Source: Procambarus clarkii
Taxonomy: Eukaryota; Arthropoda; Malacostraca; Decapoda; Cambaridae
Reading direction: 5' to 3'
Length of the DNA: 64,000 nucleotides
Assembly: GCF_040958095.1 (NCBI RefSeq)
Contig: NC_091165.1
Coordinates: 30,851,186-30,915,185 of the forward strand
Positions 42,735 to 53,684 of this stretch are shown piece after piece. Numbering within the stretch: the first letter of the stretch is position 1; the number at the start of each line of letters is the position of its first letter. A model generated the notes under the pieces. The model made no database searches, was not told the DNA's origin, and worked only from the letters and a program-made list of their open reading frames with translations. The position numbers were made by a program, and so were the translations under genes.

Positions 42735-42866
42735 AATATAAGTCAATATAATAATATAGTAATATATATATATATAATAAGTAATAATATAATAATAATA
42801 AGTAATAATATAATAATAAACAATATAATAAGTCAATATAAGTCCAATATAATAATTCCAATATAA
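42735..42866. other. AT-rich filler at the LINE-A 5' junction
   Basis: Short words AATATAAGTC, AATAATATA and TAAGTAATAAT repeat irregularly between the 5'-truncated LINE-A and the target. It looks like untemplated or repeatedly templated synthesis at the 5' junction, or a local microsatellite expansion. Confidence 0.6.
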
Positions 42867-43214
42867 GGGTAGGTTACAATCACTTAGTTACTACCTACAG
42901 TTAGCAAACTGGGGATATTTGGCTAAAATTTCTGGTAGCAGATCATTTTGAATGAAATATTGACACATCGCTGGAACATTGGTTATAGAATTGTCTCTAA
43001 ATTCACGTATCTTTTCGCACTCCATCACATAGTGACGGAGGGTGTGCGAATAACTTTGTTGACACAGTTTACATTTGGTCAGGTCTACATCAGCAGATAA
43101 TGAGAATTCCCAGAGATACTTGTAACCGAGTCTAAGCCGAGCAGTAGTAACATCTAGAAGTCTGCTGATTTTATTGGATTCTCTTATTTCCCTTACCTTA
43201 AGTTCCTGTACCAT
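42867..43214 (-). pseudogene. LINE-C C-terminal domain with Cys/His zinc motif
   Basis: A 107-codon frame (43214-42891) contains RLLDVTTARLRLGYKYLWEF and a zinc-binding-like CKLCQQSYSHTLRHYVMEC motif (C-x2-C-x8-H-x6-C or similar). Many LINE ORF2 proteins of the I and Jockey groups end with such a motif, thought to aid RNA or DNA contact. No RT is attached on the upstream side. Confidence 0.75.
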
Positions 43215-43493
43215 TAAGTTAAGTACTGTGTGTTTAAGTGTGCCTACTCTGGTAGTAACGATTGGTGAGACCTGGGAATAATATTTGCCAGTGTTTTGGG
43301 TACCCCTAAGTGTTGTGTTTTTGTATTAGGGTACCACGTGGTCTCACTACCCTAGCTGCATCCAGCTTCAGTGCTTATCCAGTAGTACTTTACCCTAGCT
43401 TGTTCTCAGTGTAAACCTTGTATCCTGCCTATTTTGACCAAGGCTTTTAATGTAAGATAGTGTGTTAAAGTAATTATTATTATTGTTATTCAA
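43215..43493. other. Unassigned
   Basis: No ORF or recognised repeat, apart from a short (TTA)n at 43472-43490. It may be the upstream part of LINE-C that I cannot match. Confidence 0.35.
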
Positions 43494-43700
43494 ATCAAAT
43501 CAAATCAAATGTTTATTTAGGTAAGGTACATACATACAAGAGATTTTACAAAGAGTGATGGATTTATAGTTAGGGCTAGTACATACAATGCCTAAAGCCA
43601 CTATTACGCAAAGCGTTTCGGGCATGAAAAACTTAAATGATTAAAGCTTAATACTAATTGAGCATAAAGAGTAAAATGAAAACAAGGAATGAAAACAGCT
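43494..43700 (-). mobile_element. LINE-B 3' end with (TTGAT)n tail
   Basis: Plus strand CAAATCAAATCAAATCAAAT followed by TTTAGGTAAGGTACATACATAC and GCCACTATTACGCAAAGCG. Only the 3' UTR is present; the right limit is approximate. Confidence 0.75.
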
Positions 43701-43974
43701 GAAAAAGCAGCACAAATACACAAATATTGGTGTGTGTATATAGGGGGTTGTTAAGGGGTTAATAAATAAGTAAGTTTGAACGGAGAATCCCTTCTTCCTG
43801 TGTGGGAGAGCAATGATCAACCTCTAGCCTGACATGGTCTAGTAGCAAGTTATTATTACTGTGGATAGTTTATTTTGGGGGCCGGGCCTTTTAGTTCTCC
43901 CTCATTTGATAACTCTGTATTCTAACTACCCTTACCCCTTAATTAATAGTACCAGTTCCCCCATAGCAAGCCCA

Positions 43975-44180
43975 CCATTTACATAACAAGGTATAATCAC
44001 CGATAGCACTACAGACCATTACCCCACATTTCTCTTAACTAACATTAACAAACCACCTCTAGAGACAAGAGAGTTAAGCTTTAGGCTGCACAATGAAACT
44101 GCTATATTCAATTTTATGACTGCTGCTGCTAATGTCAACTGGCAGTCCGAGTTAGGTAACATAGGGGACATCAACCTAGC
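43975..44180 (+). mobile_element. LINE-B, 5' piece before the foldback element
   Basis: Encodes the endonuclease end (TTDHYPTFLLTNINKPPLETRELSF) up to GDINLA, where ACCTAGC precedes the foldback element. It continues at 45138. The 43701-43974 stretch to its left is unassigned. Confidence 0.8.
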
Positions 44181-45137
44181 CAACCCGTTCTCGCAAATTT
44201 AATAAGCCAATATTGACTTATTAAATATGTGCATAGGTGACATACTTAACACAATAGATACCCTTAAAAAGATTCATAGAAAACACCGACCTTACCTAAC
44301 CTACTTAGTATATTAAGATAAGCATCTTATTGCTTCGTAATTACAATTATTACCTAACCTATAATAGGTACAGGTTAAGTAATAATTGTAATTATGAAGC
44401 AATAAGATGCTTATCTTAAGATACTAACAAGGTTAGGTAAGGTCGGTGTTTTCTATGAATCTTTTTAAAGGTATCTATTATGTTTAGTATATCACCTATG
44501 CACGTAGTTAATAAGTCAATATTGACTTTACATAAGAACATAAGAACATAAGAACAAAGGTAACTGCAGAAGGCCTATTGGCCCATACGAGGCAGCTCCT
44601 ATTCTATAACCACCCAATCCCACTCATATACTTGTCCAACCCGCGCTTGAAACAATCGAGGGACCCCACCTCCACCACGTTACGCGGCAATTGGTTCCAC
44701 AAATCTACAACCCTGTTACTGAACCAGTATTTACCCAAGTCTTTCCTAAATCTAAACTTATCCAATTTATACCCATTGTTTCGTGTTCTGTCCTGTGTTG
44801 ATACTTTTAATACCCTATTAATATCCCCCTTGTTATGTCCATTCACCCACTTGTAAACCTCTATCATGTCGCCCCTAACTCTTCGCCTTTCCAGTGAATG
44901 CAACTTTAGCTTTGTTAATCTTTCTTCATATGAAAGATTTCTAATTTGGGGAATTAACTTAGTCATCCTACGCTGGACACGTTCAAGTGAATTTATATCC
45001 ATTCTATAATATGGCGACCAAAACTGAACTGCATAATCTAAATGGGGCCTAACTAGAGCAAGATATAGCTTGAGAACCACACCAGGTGTCTTGTTACTAA
45101 CGCTGCGATTAATTTACGAATTTGCGAGAACGGGTTG
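44181..45137. mobile_element. Foldback MITE with long arms and 7-bp target duplication
   Basis: Starts CAACCCGTTCTCGCAAATT and ends with its inverse AATTTGCGAGAACGGGTTG. The arms stay complementary for well over 150 bp up to a centre near 44353, with CCTTACCTAACC/GGTTAGGTAAGG pentamer-like words inside. ACCTAGC flanks both ends (44174-44180 and 45138-45144). The right arm is interrupted by a LINE-A at 44532-45112, so the element itself is about 376 bp. Confidence 0.85.
44532..45112 (-). mobile_element. LINE-A 3' fragment inside the foldback element
   Basis: Starts (ATAAGAAC)n and ends at GCGATTAA. TTTAC borders both sides (44527-44531 and 45113-45117), a 5-bp target duplication. The ORF2 C-terminal 158 codons (45080-44604) remain open. 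It is nearly identical to the other young LINE-A copies. Confidence 0.9.
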
Positions 45138-47470
45138 ACCTAGCAGTGCGATCTTTTCTTAAAAAAAGTCTCAGCCTTTATAACACCCACTGTCCTATGC
45201 TTACGAAACAAGTCACAACCAAAAGGCTTAACAATCCTTGGATTACAAAGGGAATACTTAAATCCATTAATAAAAAACATGACCTTGAGAAGAAGTCTAG
45301 GTTAGGAACCGTCTCCAAAGAATTACTCGTTATTGCTATCTAAAATAATTAGACGAGTCAAAACTAAATACTACGAAGATAAATTTACCCAAATAAAGAG
45401 CAACATTAAAAAAACTTGGAGTACAATTTCACAAATAATGGGATCAAAGAAGATTTTAAATAACAAGCCAACACTCCTTTCCAATAACGATGGTCAGCTT
45501 TCAGCCTCTGATTCTGCTATTGAGTTCAACAGGTTCTTCTCTTCCATTGGGTCATCCCTTGCAAATGATATTCCATCTTCCAGTACTGATGTTAAGGACT
45601 ATCTTACAGGTAACTATCCACAGTCTCTGTACCTAAAGCCTACTAATTCCACTGACGTTAATGAGATAATCCTTTCCCTTAAAACCAAGTCTAATATGCC
45701 CTTGAAGAGATACCAACTTTAATTTACAAAAAAGCCTCCAGATCTTTAGCCCCTGCTATTGCATATCAACAAGTCACTTGAACTCCAAACCTTTCCAGAT
45801 ATTCTAAAAAAAAGCGAGAGTAACCCTTATCCACAAATGTCGTGATCTCACAGATGTTAACAACTGCAGACCTATATCGATCCTGCCCAACTTGTCAAAA
45901 ATATTTGAAAAACTAATCTACAAGCAGCTTTACTCTTATCTAGCCAAACACAATATACTTAGCTCTTGTCAATATGGCTTCAGACCCAAAAAAAGCACTA
46001 ACGATGCACTTATTAGTATGATTAATATGATTCATGCAGCTCTTGATAAAAATGAGTTCCCTGTTGGGTTATTTGTGGACCTGCGTAAGGCTTTTGACAC
46101 TGTCAACCACCAAAACCTTCTTCTTAAATTACATCATTATGGAGTCAGAGGACACTCCCTGCAATACCTCAAATCTTACCTTACTAACAGGCTCCAGTAT
46201 GTTTCTGTGAATAATTCAATTTCTCCCACCCTACCTATTAACATCGGTGTTCCTCAGGGCAGCATACTTGGCCCTCTCCTCTTTCTCATCTACATTAATG
46301 ACCTTCCAAATGCCTCCCAACTCCTCAAACCAATTCTATTTGCTGACGACACAACCTTTATTTACTCCAGTCTTGACCCCCTTGCTCTAAATGCCACAGT
46401 AAATATTGAGCTAAATAAAGTCCATCTTTGGCTAACTACTATCAAACTCACCCTTAACATTGACAAAACTTTCTATATTCTGTTTGGCAATAAATCCTCT
46501 AATCAAATAAATCTCAGAATAAACAATACTCAAATTTGTAACAAAATAGATGGCAAATTCCTTGGCGTTCTCATTGGCCACAAGCTGAATTTCCAGGGAC
46601 ACATTCTAAATATATCAAAAAAAGTTTCAAAAACTGTTGGCATGCTTTCTAAGATCAGATATTATGTACCCCGCCCTGCCCTGGTGACTCTCTATTACTC
46701 CCTCATCTATCCATATCTCAACTTTGGTATTTGTGCTTGGGGTTCTACTACCCAAAATCATTTACATCCTCTAATTACTCAACACAAAGCTGCTATTAGG
46801 ACAATATCCAACTCTGGCCCCAGACATCACTTGGTACCCCTACTCAAATCTCTGAATATGTTAGATATTAAGTCACTGCACATTCTCTCATGTGTATTAT
46901 ACATATATAAAACGCTGAACTGTAATGCCAATCCTGACCTCAATTTAAAGCTTCATTGAAGGTTGTAACAGAACCCATGAGCACCACACCAGAAACAAAT
47001 ACAGTTTTGATATTCCAAGAGTACAACTTATTCAAACTAGAAATGCTCTACAAATCAAGGGACCTAGAATGTGGAATGACCTTCCCAATCATGTTAAAGA
47101 CTGTACCTCTCTCAACCAGTTTAAGATAAAAACGAAGCACTACCTAATTCCCTGTAACCTACCTTACCCCTCTATTGTCAACCCATGTCTGTTTTTTAAA
47201 CAATGCTGTTTGTCGACCAAATTGTATTTGTGCTACTTTTTCAGCCATTTCCCCCCCCCCTTGTTTTTATTTTTATTTGTTCTCAACACATTTTCTTCTT
47301 TATACACAATTAGTATTAAGTTTTAGTCATTATATGTTTTTCCTGCCCGAAACGCTTTGCGTAATAGTGTCTTTAGGCATTGTATATACTTGCTCTATCT
47401 ATAAATCTATAAATTTTTGTAAAATCTCTTGTATGTATGTACTTACCTGAATAAATATTTATTTACTTAT
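45138..47470 (+). pseudogene. LINE-B ORF2 and 3' UTR, several frameshifts
   Basis: Frames at 45122-45343, 45333-45722, 45892-46959 and 47069-47150 cover linker, RT and C-terminus in order. The 355-codon piece holds GFRPKKSTNDAL, VDLRKAFDTVNHQ, GVPQGSILGPLL and FADDTTFIYSS. Breaks lie near 45335, 45700, 45765-45815 and 46945 (CAATTTAAAGC in place of CAAAAGC). The 3' UTR with CCGAAACGCTTTGCGTAATAG ends in a TTTATTTA-like tail near 47460. Confidence 0.9.
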
Positions 47471-47486
47471 TTATTTATATTATTTA

Positions 47487-48690
47487 TACACAGTTTACAT
47501 ATAAGTATCTGCATGTTTTGTTCACTATAAGAAACCACTAAGTTGGTATTATGAGTCAAAGTACCAACGAGTGAACTACCACACCCAGTCAGCAAACGCC
47601 ACCCCCATTCCTCTCTAACCCTCAAACTGCTAGGGGGGCCCAAATGGATTTAACACCCACAGGCGCAACAAAACAAAAATTCCAAAAAATTCTTTCGTCT
47701 TATAGAAATGTTTATTTTTGTTCCCTGACCACGGAAAAAATAACCAAAAAAATCGTAGGTGGCATATTTTAGCCGCAATATGGTAGGGAAGTCTGACAAA
47801 AAAGGGGCGTTGACAGAGCCTTCGCTAGACGAGGTCTACTCCACTCGAGCTGTCAGGTGGCAGTTGGCACAAATATATTATTACCTAATCATGTCACTGT
47901 CTCTGATTGATTTTTTCTTAGCTTTTTTGCAGTAATATTATTCAATACAGTGAATTGTGATATATTTATATAATAAAATGTGTGAACCATCGCTGCACTC
48001 AAAATTATGGTGTGCATATAAGTGATTCAATTATGTTCATAAAACAATAAATAATTAGTTTTGCTGTTGTTACATTATATACACAGGTTATACATAAGTA
48101 TTTGCATGTTTTGTTCACCATAACGAACCACTAAGATGGTCTTGTGAGTCAAAAAGCAGCAAGGAGTGACCGCCACACACCAGCCAGACCCTCGCTGCCA
48201 CTCCCTCCCTCAATAACATCTCACTCGCCCTCACTCTCCTCCCACAATTCTGTTTTTGCATTTATCCACTATACACAGACGTTATAGATAAGTATTTACA
48301 TGTTTTGTTCACCATAACTTTACATCTAAGCTTGTATGGTGAATAAAGACACGAAGACGTAGCTACTCACACAGTCAGCTGGTGGCGGCCGCCCTCAAGG
48401 CCAGACGCATTAATATTTCTCCTCCAACAATATTGTTTGTGGCGTTATTACGCTATACACACACATTATACATAAGTATCTACCTGCATTATTCATCATA
48501 CCTGTACAAATAAGCTGGTATGGTGCCCAAAGACCATAGTGGCCACCAGTAAAAAACACGATAAGTCGTGCAGACAACGCACCTCCCTCACCAAAATGGC
48601 GGCTCCCAACCTACTCCTATTGCTGTTATCACACTCTATACACACGTTATATATAAGTATCTACATTTGTGTTCACCATAGCGAACCACT
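47487..48690. repeat. Diverged tandem repeat, ~180-200-bp unit, five copies
   Basis: The anchor TACACA.GTTATACATAAGTAT.T.CATG, with TTCACCATAACGAACCACTAAG.TGGT after it, recurs at about 47488, 48072, 48270, 48455 and 48635. Spacing is 185-198 bp for the last four; the first interval is ~585 bp and seems to hold an insertion (about 47625-48060). No coding frame. Confidence 0.7.
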
Positions 48691-49209
48691 AAGCTGGTAG
48701 GGTGAGTGCAGTCAATAAAAGGTGGCCACACACAGAAGACGACGACGCCACAACCCTCCCTCCCACAGCCTTACTCCTCCCTCCATGGAATACAGCGCTA
48801 AATATCACCACAATCTTGCTTTTATTAGAATCCTGGTCAGTTTTATCACAGTCAGGGGTCTTCTATAATACTATCATCGCTAAATAATAGCATGATCATA
48901 TACATTATGGCATTTGTAGGCGATGCTGTGGTCAAAAGCTGAACAGCGGTGCTGTGAGCTCGTGCTGCATGCCCCAGCCTTGGTGGCTTGCTCAATACTA
49001 ACGCTCTCACACCCAAGAATGTTAGCCTGGATTTTTTTTCTAGGTGGCATCTGGCAACTATCGGTCGTGGCTGCACTATAGCTGCCCCTATCCCAGGCGG
49101 GGCGTTTAAATTATAGTGCTAGACACGAAATCATATATCTATATGACATGCGCGGTTTCGGTTTTGCCACTGAAAGCATATATATATATATATGATTTGC
49201 CCAGTTTAA
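48691..49209. other. Unassigned
   Basis: No ORF above 75 codons and no repeat family identified. Contains GGGGCGTTTAAATTATAGTGC and a short (TA)n at 49182-49192. Confidence 0.35.
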
Positions 49210-49458
49210 GGATTAATGTGTCCACTAATCTTTGTAAATTATCAATCAAACTATCAGTCAAAGTTATCAATGTGCTTTAATGCTCCTACATCTTTGTCAA
49301 ATTTTCTTGCAATGTACCTGTTAAAAATTGTTAAATTCTGCTAGAAATTATTAGTTAGATTAAGGACTTGCCTGAAATGCTGTACCTACAAGTGGCTTTA
49401 CAAGAATGTAAGAACATAATGCTAATGCTATGTACTCTCATAAACCCAATGTACCTTC

Positions 49459-49460
<2 letters not shown>
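49210..49460 (+). mobile_element. LINE-B2 3' UTR fragment
   Basis: AAGGACTTGCCTGAAATGC, AGTGGCTTTACAAGAATGTAA and CAATGTACCTTCTT match 62104-62210. It leads into a (GT)n tract in place of a (TAAA)n tail. Confidence 0.7.

Positions 49461-49535
<75 letters not shown>
49461..49535. repeat. (GT)n microsatellite at a LINE-D 3' end
   Basis: About 37 GT units, contiguous with the antisense 3' terminus of LINE-D (AATTACCTAAGTGTAGTTAC). Confidence 0.95.
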
Positions 49536-49538
<3 letters not shown>

Positions 49539-49710
49539 TACCTAAGTGTAGTTACAGGATGAGAGCTACGCTCGTGGTGTCCCAGCACTCTTTGTCATAT
49601 AATGTTTTGAAACTACTGACGGTCTTGGCCTCCACCACCTTCTCACCTAACTTGTTCCAACCGTCTACCGCTCTGTTTGCGAAAGTGAATTTTCTTATAT
49701 TTCTTTGACA
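49536..49710 (-). mobile_element. LINE-D 3' UTR, left piece
   Basis: Matches 15606-15770. It is cut after TTTCTTTGACA by the (TTTA)n tail of a LINE-B2; LINE-D continues at 51185. Confidence 0.85.
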
Positions 49711-50150
49711 TTTATTTATTTATTTATATATATACAAGAAGGTACATTGGGTTTGTGAGAATACATTGGATAGTACAGTATTTACATTCTTGCAAAGCCA
49801 CTAGTACGCGCAGCGTTTCGGGCAAGTCCTTAATCTAGCAGATAATTTTAAGTAGGTAATTTCAATCATAATTAATAAATGAAAGATACATTACAAGAGA
49901 AAAATGAGATGAGAGAGATAAGTAAGTATATTAAAGCTCTGATTGATTACATTAACAGCTTGATTAGTAATTTAAACAAGATTAATAGACACCATACAGC
50001 AGATTGACAGCACATATAAGACAGCAATGATCACAATGGTAAAGATGTTCAGAATGGGTACATAAATGGTAAAGATGTTCAGAATGGGTACATAAATGGT
50101 AAAGATGTTCAGAATGGGTACTTAAATACAATATGTGGGTACTGTATTTA
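49711..50150 (-). mobile_element. LINE-B2 3' UTR inserted in LINE-D
   Basis: (TTTA)n, then TACAAGAAGGTACATTGGG and GCAGCGTTTCGGGCAAGTCC. It contains a 30-bp triplication at about 50036-50130. It is interrupted by SINE1 at 50151. Confidence 0.85.
50036..50130. repeat. 30-bp unit repeated three times
   Basis: GGTAAAGATGTTCAGAATGG followed by GTACATAAAT occurs three times in a row in the LINE-B2 3' UTR; other B2 copies (50500-50528) have it once. Confidence 0.9.
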
Positions 50151-50396
50151 GGGAGCCAGTCAGCCGAGCGGACAGCACACTGGGCTTGTGATCCTGTGGT
50201 CCTGGGTTCGATCCCAGGCGCCGGCGAGAAACAATGGGCAGAGTTTCTTTCTCCCTATGCCCCTGTTACCTAGCAGTAAAATAGGTACCTGGATGTTAGT
50301 CAGCTGTCACGGGCTGCTTCCTGGGGGTGGAGGCCTGGTCGAGGACCGGGCCGCCGGGACACTAAAGCCCCGAAATCATCTCAAGATAACCTCAAG
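50151..50396 (+). mobile_element. SINE1 copy inserted in LINE-B2
   Basis: Starts GGGAGCCAGTCAGCCGAGCGG and ends CTCAAGATAACCTCAAGA. A-box-like CAGCCGAGCGG and perfect B box GGTTCGATCCC. LINE-B2 3' UTR continues on both sides. Confidence 0.9.
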
Positions 50397-51184
50397 AAAG
50401 ATTGAGAGATTGGGTAGCAAAAGATACAGATAAACAAGATTTATAAACACCATATAACAGATTGGCAGCACATATAAGAAAACAGCAATGTTCACAATGG
50501 TAAAGATGTTCAAATTGGGAACATAAAGGTTGGGAGATTGGGTAGCCATAGATACAGTGCAATTTTAAGGCAAAAAGTGAAAAATTATGAAGATGAAATT
50601 AGGTACTTTTTAGTATTGATTTTGAATGATGTAAAAGTTGGACAGCTTTTCAATTCAGTAGGGAGTGAGTTCCATAAACTGGGTCCCTTTATTTGCATAG
50701 AGTGTTTACACAGATTAAGTTTAACTCTGGGGATATCGAAGAGATATTTATTTCTGGTGTGGTGATGATGGGTCCTATTACATCTGTCCAGGAAGAGTTT
50801 CAGACAAGGATTTGCATTTAAGAACAGGGTTTTGTAAATGTAGTTGACACAAGAGAATTTGTGGAGATTATGTTTAGCATGTTTAGGGAGTTAAACAAGG
50901 GGGCTGTGTGTTGTCTGAAAGCAGAATTTGATATTATTCTGATAGCAGATTTTTGCTGGGTGATGATGGACTTGAGGTGGTTTGTAGTGGTTGAACCCCA
51001 TGCACAGATACCATAGTTGAGATAGGGATAGATTAGTGCATAATATAGAGAGATGAGAGCAGAGTTAGGAACATAATATCTGATTTTGGAGAGTATACCA
51101 ACTGTTTTAGAGACTTTCTTAGTTATGTGTTGTATGTGGGTACTGAAGTTGAGTCTCTTGTCTAGGAATATGCCAAGAAACTTT
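50397..51184 (-). mobile_element. LINE-B2, right piece (ORF2 C-terminus)
   Basis: Antisense of B2 3' UTR and the C-terminal ORF2 region (antisense of ICAWGSTT near 50990-51010), with stops. 5'-truncated at CCAAGAAACTT (51183), where LINE-D resumes. Confidence 0.8.
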
Positions 51185-51830
51185 CCTGTGTTTAGCTAGT
51201 TTAAATCTATGACCTCTTGTTCTTAAAGTTTCAGGTCTCAGGAAATCTTCCCTATCGATTTTATCAATTCCTGTTACTATTTTGTATGTAGTGATCACAT
51301 CACCTCTTTTTCTTCTGTCTTCTAGTTTTGGCATATTTAATGCCTCTAACCTCTCCTCGTAGCTCGTCCTTCAGTTCTGGGAGCCACTTAGTAGCATGTC
51401 TTTGCACCTTTTCCAGTTTGTTGATGCGCTTCTTAAGATATGGGCACCACACAACCGCTGCATATTCTAGCTTTGGCCTAACAAAAGTCGTGAACAATTT
51501 CTTTAGTATATCGCCATCCATGTATTTAAAAGCAATTCTGAAGTTAGAAAGCATGGCATATAGGCTCCTCGCACAATATTCTTTATGTGGTCCTCAGGTG
51601 ATAGTTTTCTATCTAGAACCACCCTTAGATCTCTTTCTTTATCAGAATTCTTAAAAGATTTCTTACATAATATATAGGTTGTGTCAGGTCTATGTTCTCC
51701 TATTCCACATTCCATAGCATAGCATTTATTAACATTAAATTCCATTTGCCAAGTGGTGCTCTATATACTTATTTTGTCCAAGTCACCTTGAAGGGCATGA
51801 CAATCATCTACGTTTCTTGGAGCCCACATA
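51185..51830 (-). pseudogene. LINE-D RT C-terminal region, right piece
   Basis: Continues LINE-D after the B2 insertion: KRINKLEKVQRHATKWLPEL, VRPKLEYAAVVWCP and EFNVNKCYAMECG in several frames (51334-51119, 51554-51300, 51745-51503). The RT catalytic part is absent; the copy stops near 51830 at a SINE2-like sequence. Confidence 0.8.
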
Positions 51831-51948
51831 CCCACCACAGCCCGGTTGGTCACTTTGCCACTGGTGTATATACTGGTGGTGGTTAAGGTGTCCTGTACAC
51901 CAGTTGCAAAGTGCTCCTGGCAGTATGGGTTCGAGTCACTTCTGGGGT
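51831..51948 (+). mobile_element. SINE2-like tRNA-derived fragment
   Basis: TGGTTAAGGTGTCCTGTACACCAGTTGC and CAGTATGGGTTCGAGTCACTTCTGGGGT correspond to the SINE2 unit at 15174-15250, with a B box GGTTCGAGTCA. Confidence 0.65.
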
Positions 51949-52266
51949 ATATTTGAACATATCTTAATGACAGACACAAATATGTAGCAATCAATAATAT
52001 AACCTCACCTACCCAACTATAAACAATAGGAATGCCACAGGGCAGCATACCTCTCATATTTCTTATAAATCAATGATTTACCAATTTTCTCTAACATCCT
52101 TAAACCAATACTATTTGCTAACAATACTACCATCATCTGTTCAGACTCCAACCCCCACACACTAAATAATATTGTAAATAACAATTAAAAATATTCCACT
52201 CACTGTTGTTATCCTTGAAACTCTCACTAAACACAGTAAAGACCTACTACATTTCATTTGGAAGTA
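51949..52266 (+). pseudogene. LINE-B2 RT, decayed, left of Tigger
   Basis: Frame pieces YLNDRHKYVAINN, GMPQGSIP, TNTIC (for the FADD region) and TVKTYYISFGS are in the order of the LINE-B2 RT. It is interrupted by a Tigger element at the TA at 52265-52266. Confidence 0.7.
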
Positions 52267-53186
52267 CAATGGGGCCTCGACTTACGATGCTAATCCGTTC
52301 CCAGAGACGGATCGGAAGTCGAAATATCGTTAGTCAAAGCGAATTTTCCCATAAGAAATAAAGGGATTTGAATTAATCCGTTCCCCACCCTCCAAAATAT
52401 TAACATAAAAATACATTTTATACTGAATACAATGTTTTTTCTAACTACAATACAGTACCAAAGTTACTCTTACCTTTATGGAGGGCTCTTGGTGGCATAT
52501 GGAAGATGGTGATGGGGGAGGAGGAGAGTTGTTACTGTTTGGAAGGGGAGTCCCCTTCTATTATCACATCAGGCAGTGATGTTTTCTCTGGGGTACTCTC
52601 TCTCCTACGTTTTGCCTGAATACCACTAGGACCTGGTTGTGGTTCAGTGCTTGTTTGTCTCACTACAAATTTGTCAAGAGACATTTGTTTTTCCATTCGT
52701 TTTAACATTTGTCTGTAATGATGCATCACTTTAGCACCCATAATGTCCTTTTCTTAGCTAGTATGGTGGATATTGTTGACTGAGATTTGTTGTACTGCCT
52801 AGCCAGTTCACCTACCTACACACCATCTTCATATTTACGAATAATCTCTCATTTCTGCTCTATAGTCATTCTTACATGGGGCCTCATATGTTGAGCCTTA
52901 CCACTGACTTTCCTGGAACTCATGGCATATTATATAATAATTACTTTAATGTTCAAAATGCAAAAAATCACCACAAAAATGGAATTTCATATAGGCGCGA
53001 CCGTCACTAAGTGGGTATAGCTGTAGTAAACTGAGGCAGGTCAGACCGCAGCTGACCCCGAACGTGTACCAACAAATATCGGATGTCGACGACACCATCG
53101 GATGTCGAGTAGCATTTTTCGATGAAATTTATATCGTAACTCGAAGTTATCGTAAGTAGGGGCAATCGTATGTCGAGGTGCCACTG
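52267..53186 (-). mobile_element. pogo/Tigger-type DNA transposon, internally deleted (920 bp)
   Basis: The ends CAATGGGGCCTCGACTTACGA and TCGTATGTCGAGGTGCCACTG are inverted repeats of the Tigger type, flanked by TA on both sides (52265-52266, 53187-53188). The interior has the start and the end of a transposase but no DDE domain. It is inserted in a LINE-B2 copy, which continues at 53189. Confidence 0.85.
52532..52923 (-). pseudogene. Tigger transposase remnant: HTH plus C-terminal tail
   Basis: From ATG at 52923-52921 the frame reads MSSRKVSGKAQ, RMTIEQK-stop-EIIRKYEDG, GELARQYNKSQSTISTIL, the CENP-B-type N-terminal helix-turn-helix that binds the terminal repeats. After AKKRT the frame jumps to VMHHYRQMLKRMEKQMSLDKF, the typical Tigger C-terminal tail, open to 52532. 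The ~900 bp that would encode the second DNA-binding and DDE catalytic domains are deleted at about 52740. It could not catalyse transposition. Confidence 0.8.
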
Positions 53187-53684
53187 TAAATCAAAGTAAA
53201 TTCCCCTTCTGATAAACAATGTCAACATTAGCATAGAAAATGATGGAAATTACCTTGGTCTATAAATATTCAAGAGATTAAAGTTCAGAACCCACATACA
53301 GAAAACAGGCAAAAGGTCTAAAAAACTGTTGGCATACTCTCAAAAATGAGTTATTATGTTCCCCACTCAGCTTTCCTTTCAAAATAGTACACCCTAATCT
53401 AGCCCTATCATATATGGTATCTGTGCATTGGGTTTAACCACTGCAAATTACTTCAAGCCCATCATCACCCAGTAAGAATCTTCTATCAGAACTCCAACAA
53501 ACTTTGTTTTTAGAAAACACACATACCCTGTTTAAATCTCTAAACATGCTAAACATTACTCACTCCACACACATTCTCTTATGCTATATATATATTTTAA
53601 AACCTTATTCCTAAATGCTAATACTGATCTGAAAATCTTCCTTAATAGATGTAACAGAATCCAGGAGCATCACACCAGAAATAT
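53187..53684 (+). pseudogene. LINE-B2 RT C-terminus, decayed, right of Tigger
   Basis: Resumes with NQSKFPF, then TYRKQAKGLKNCWHTLKNELLC and a degraded CAWGST-equivalent (GICALGLTT). It stops at CACCAGAAAT, immediately left of the zinc-finger duplication. Confidence 0.7.
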
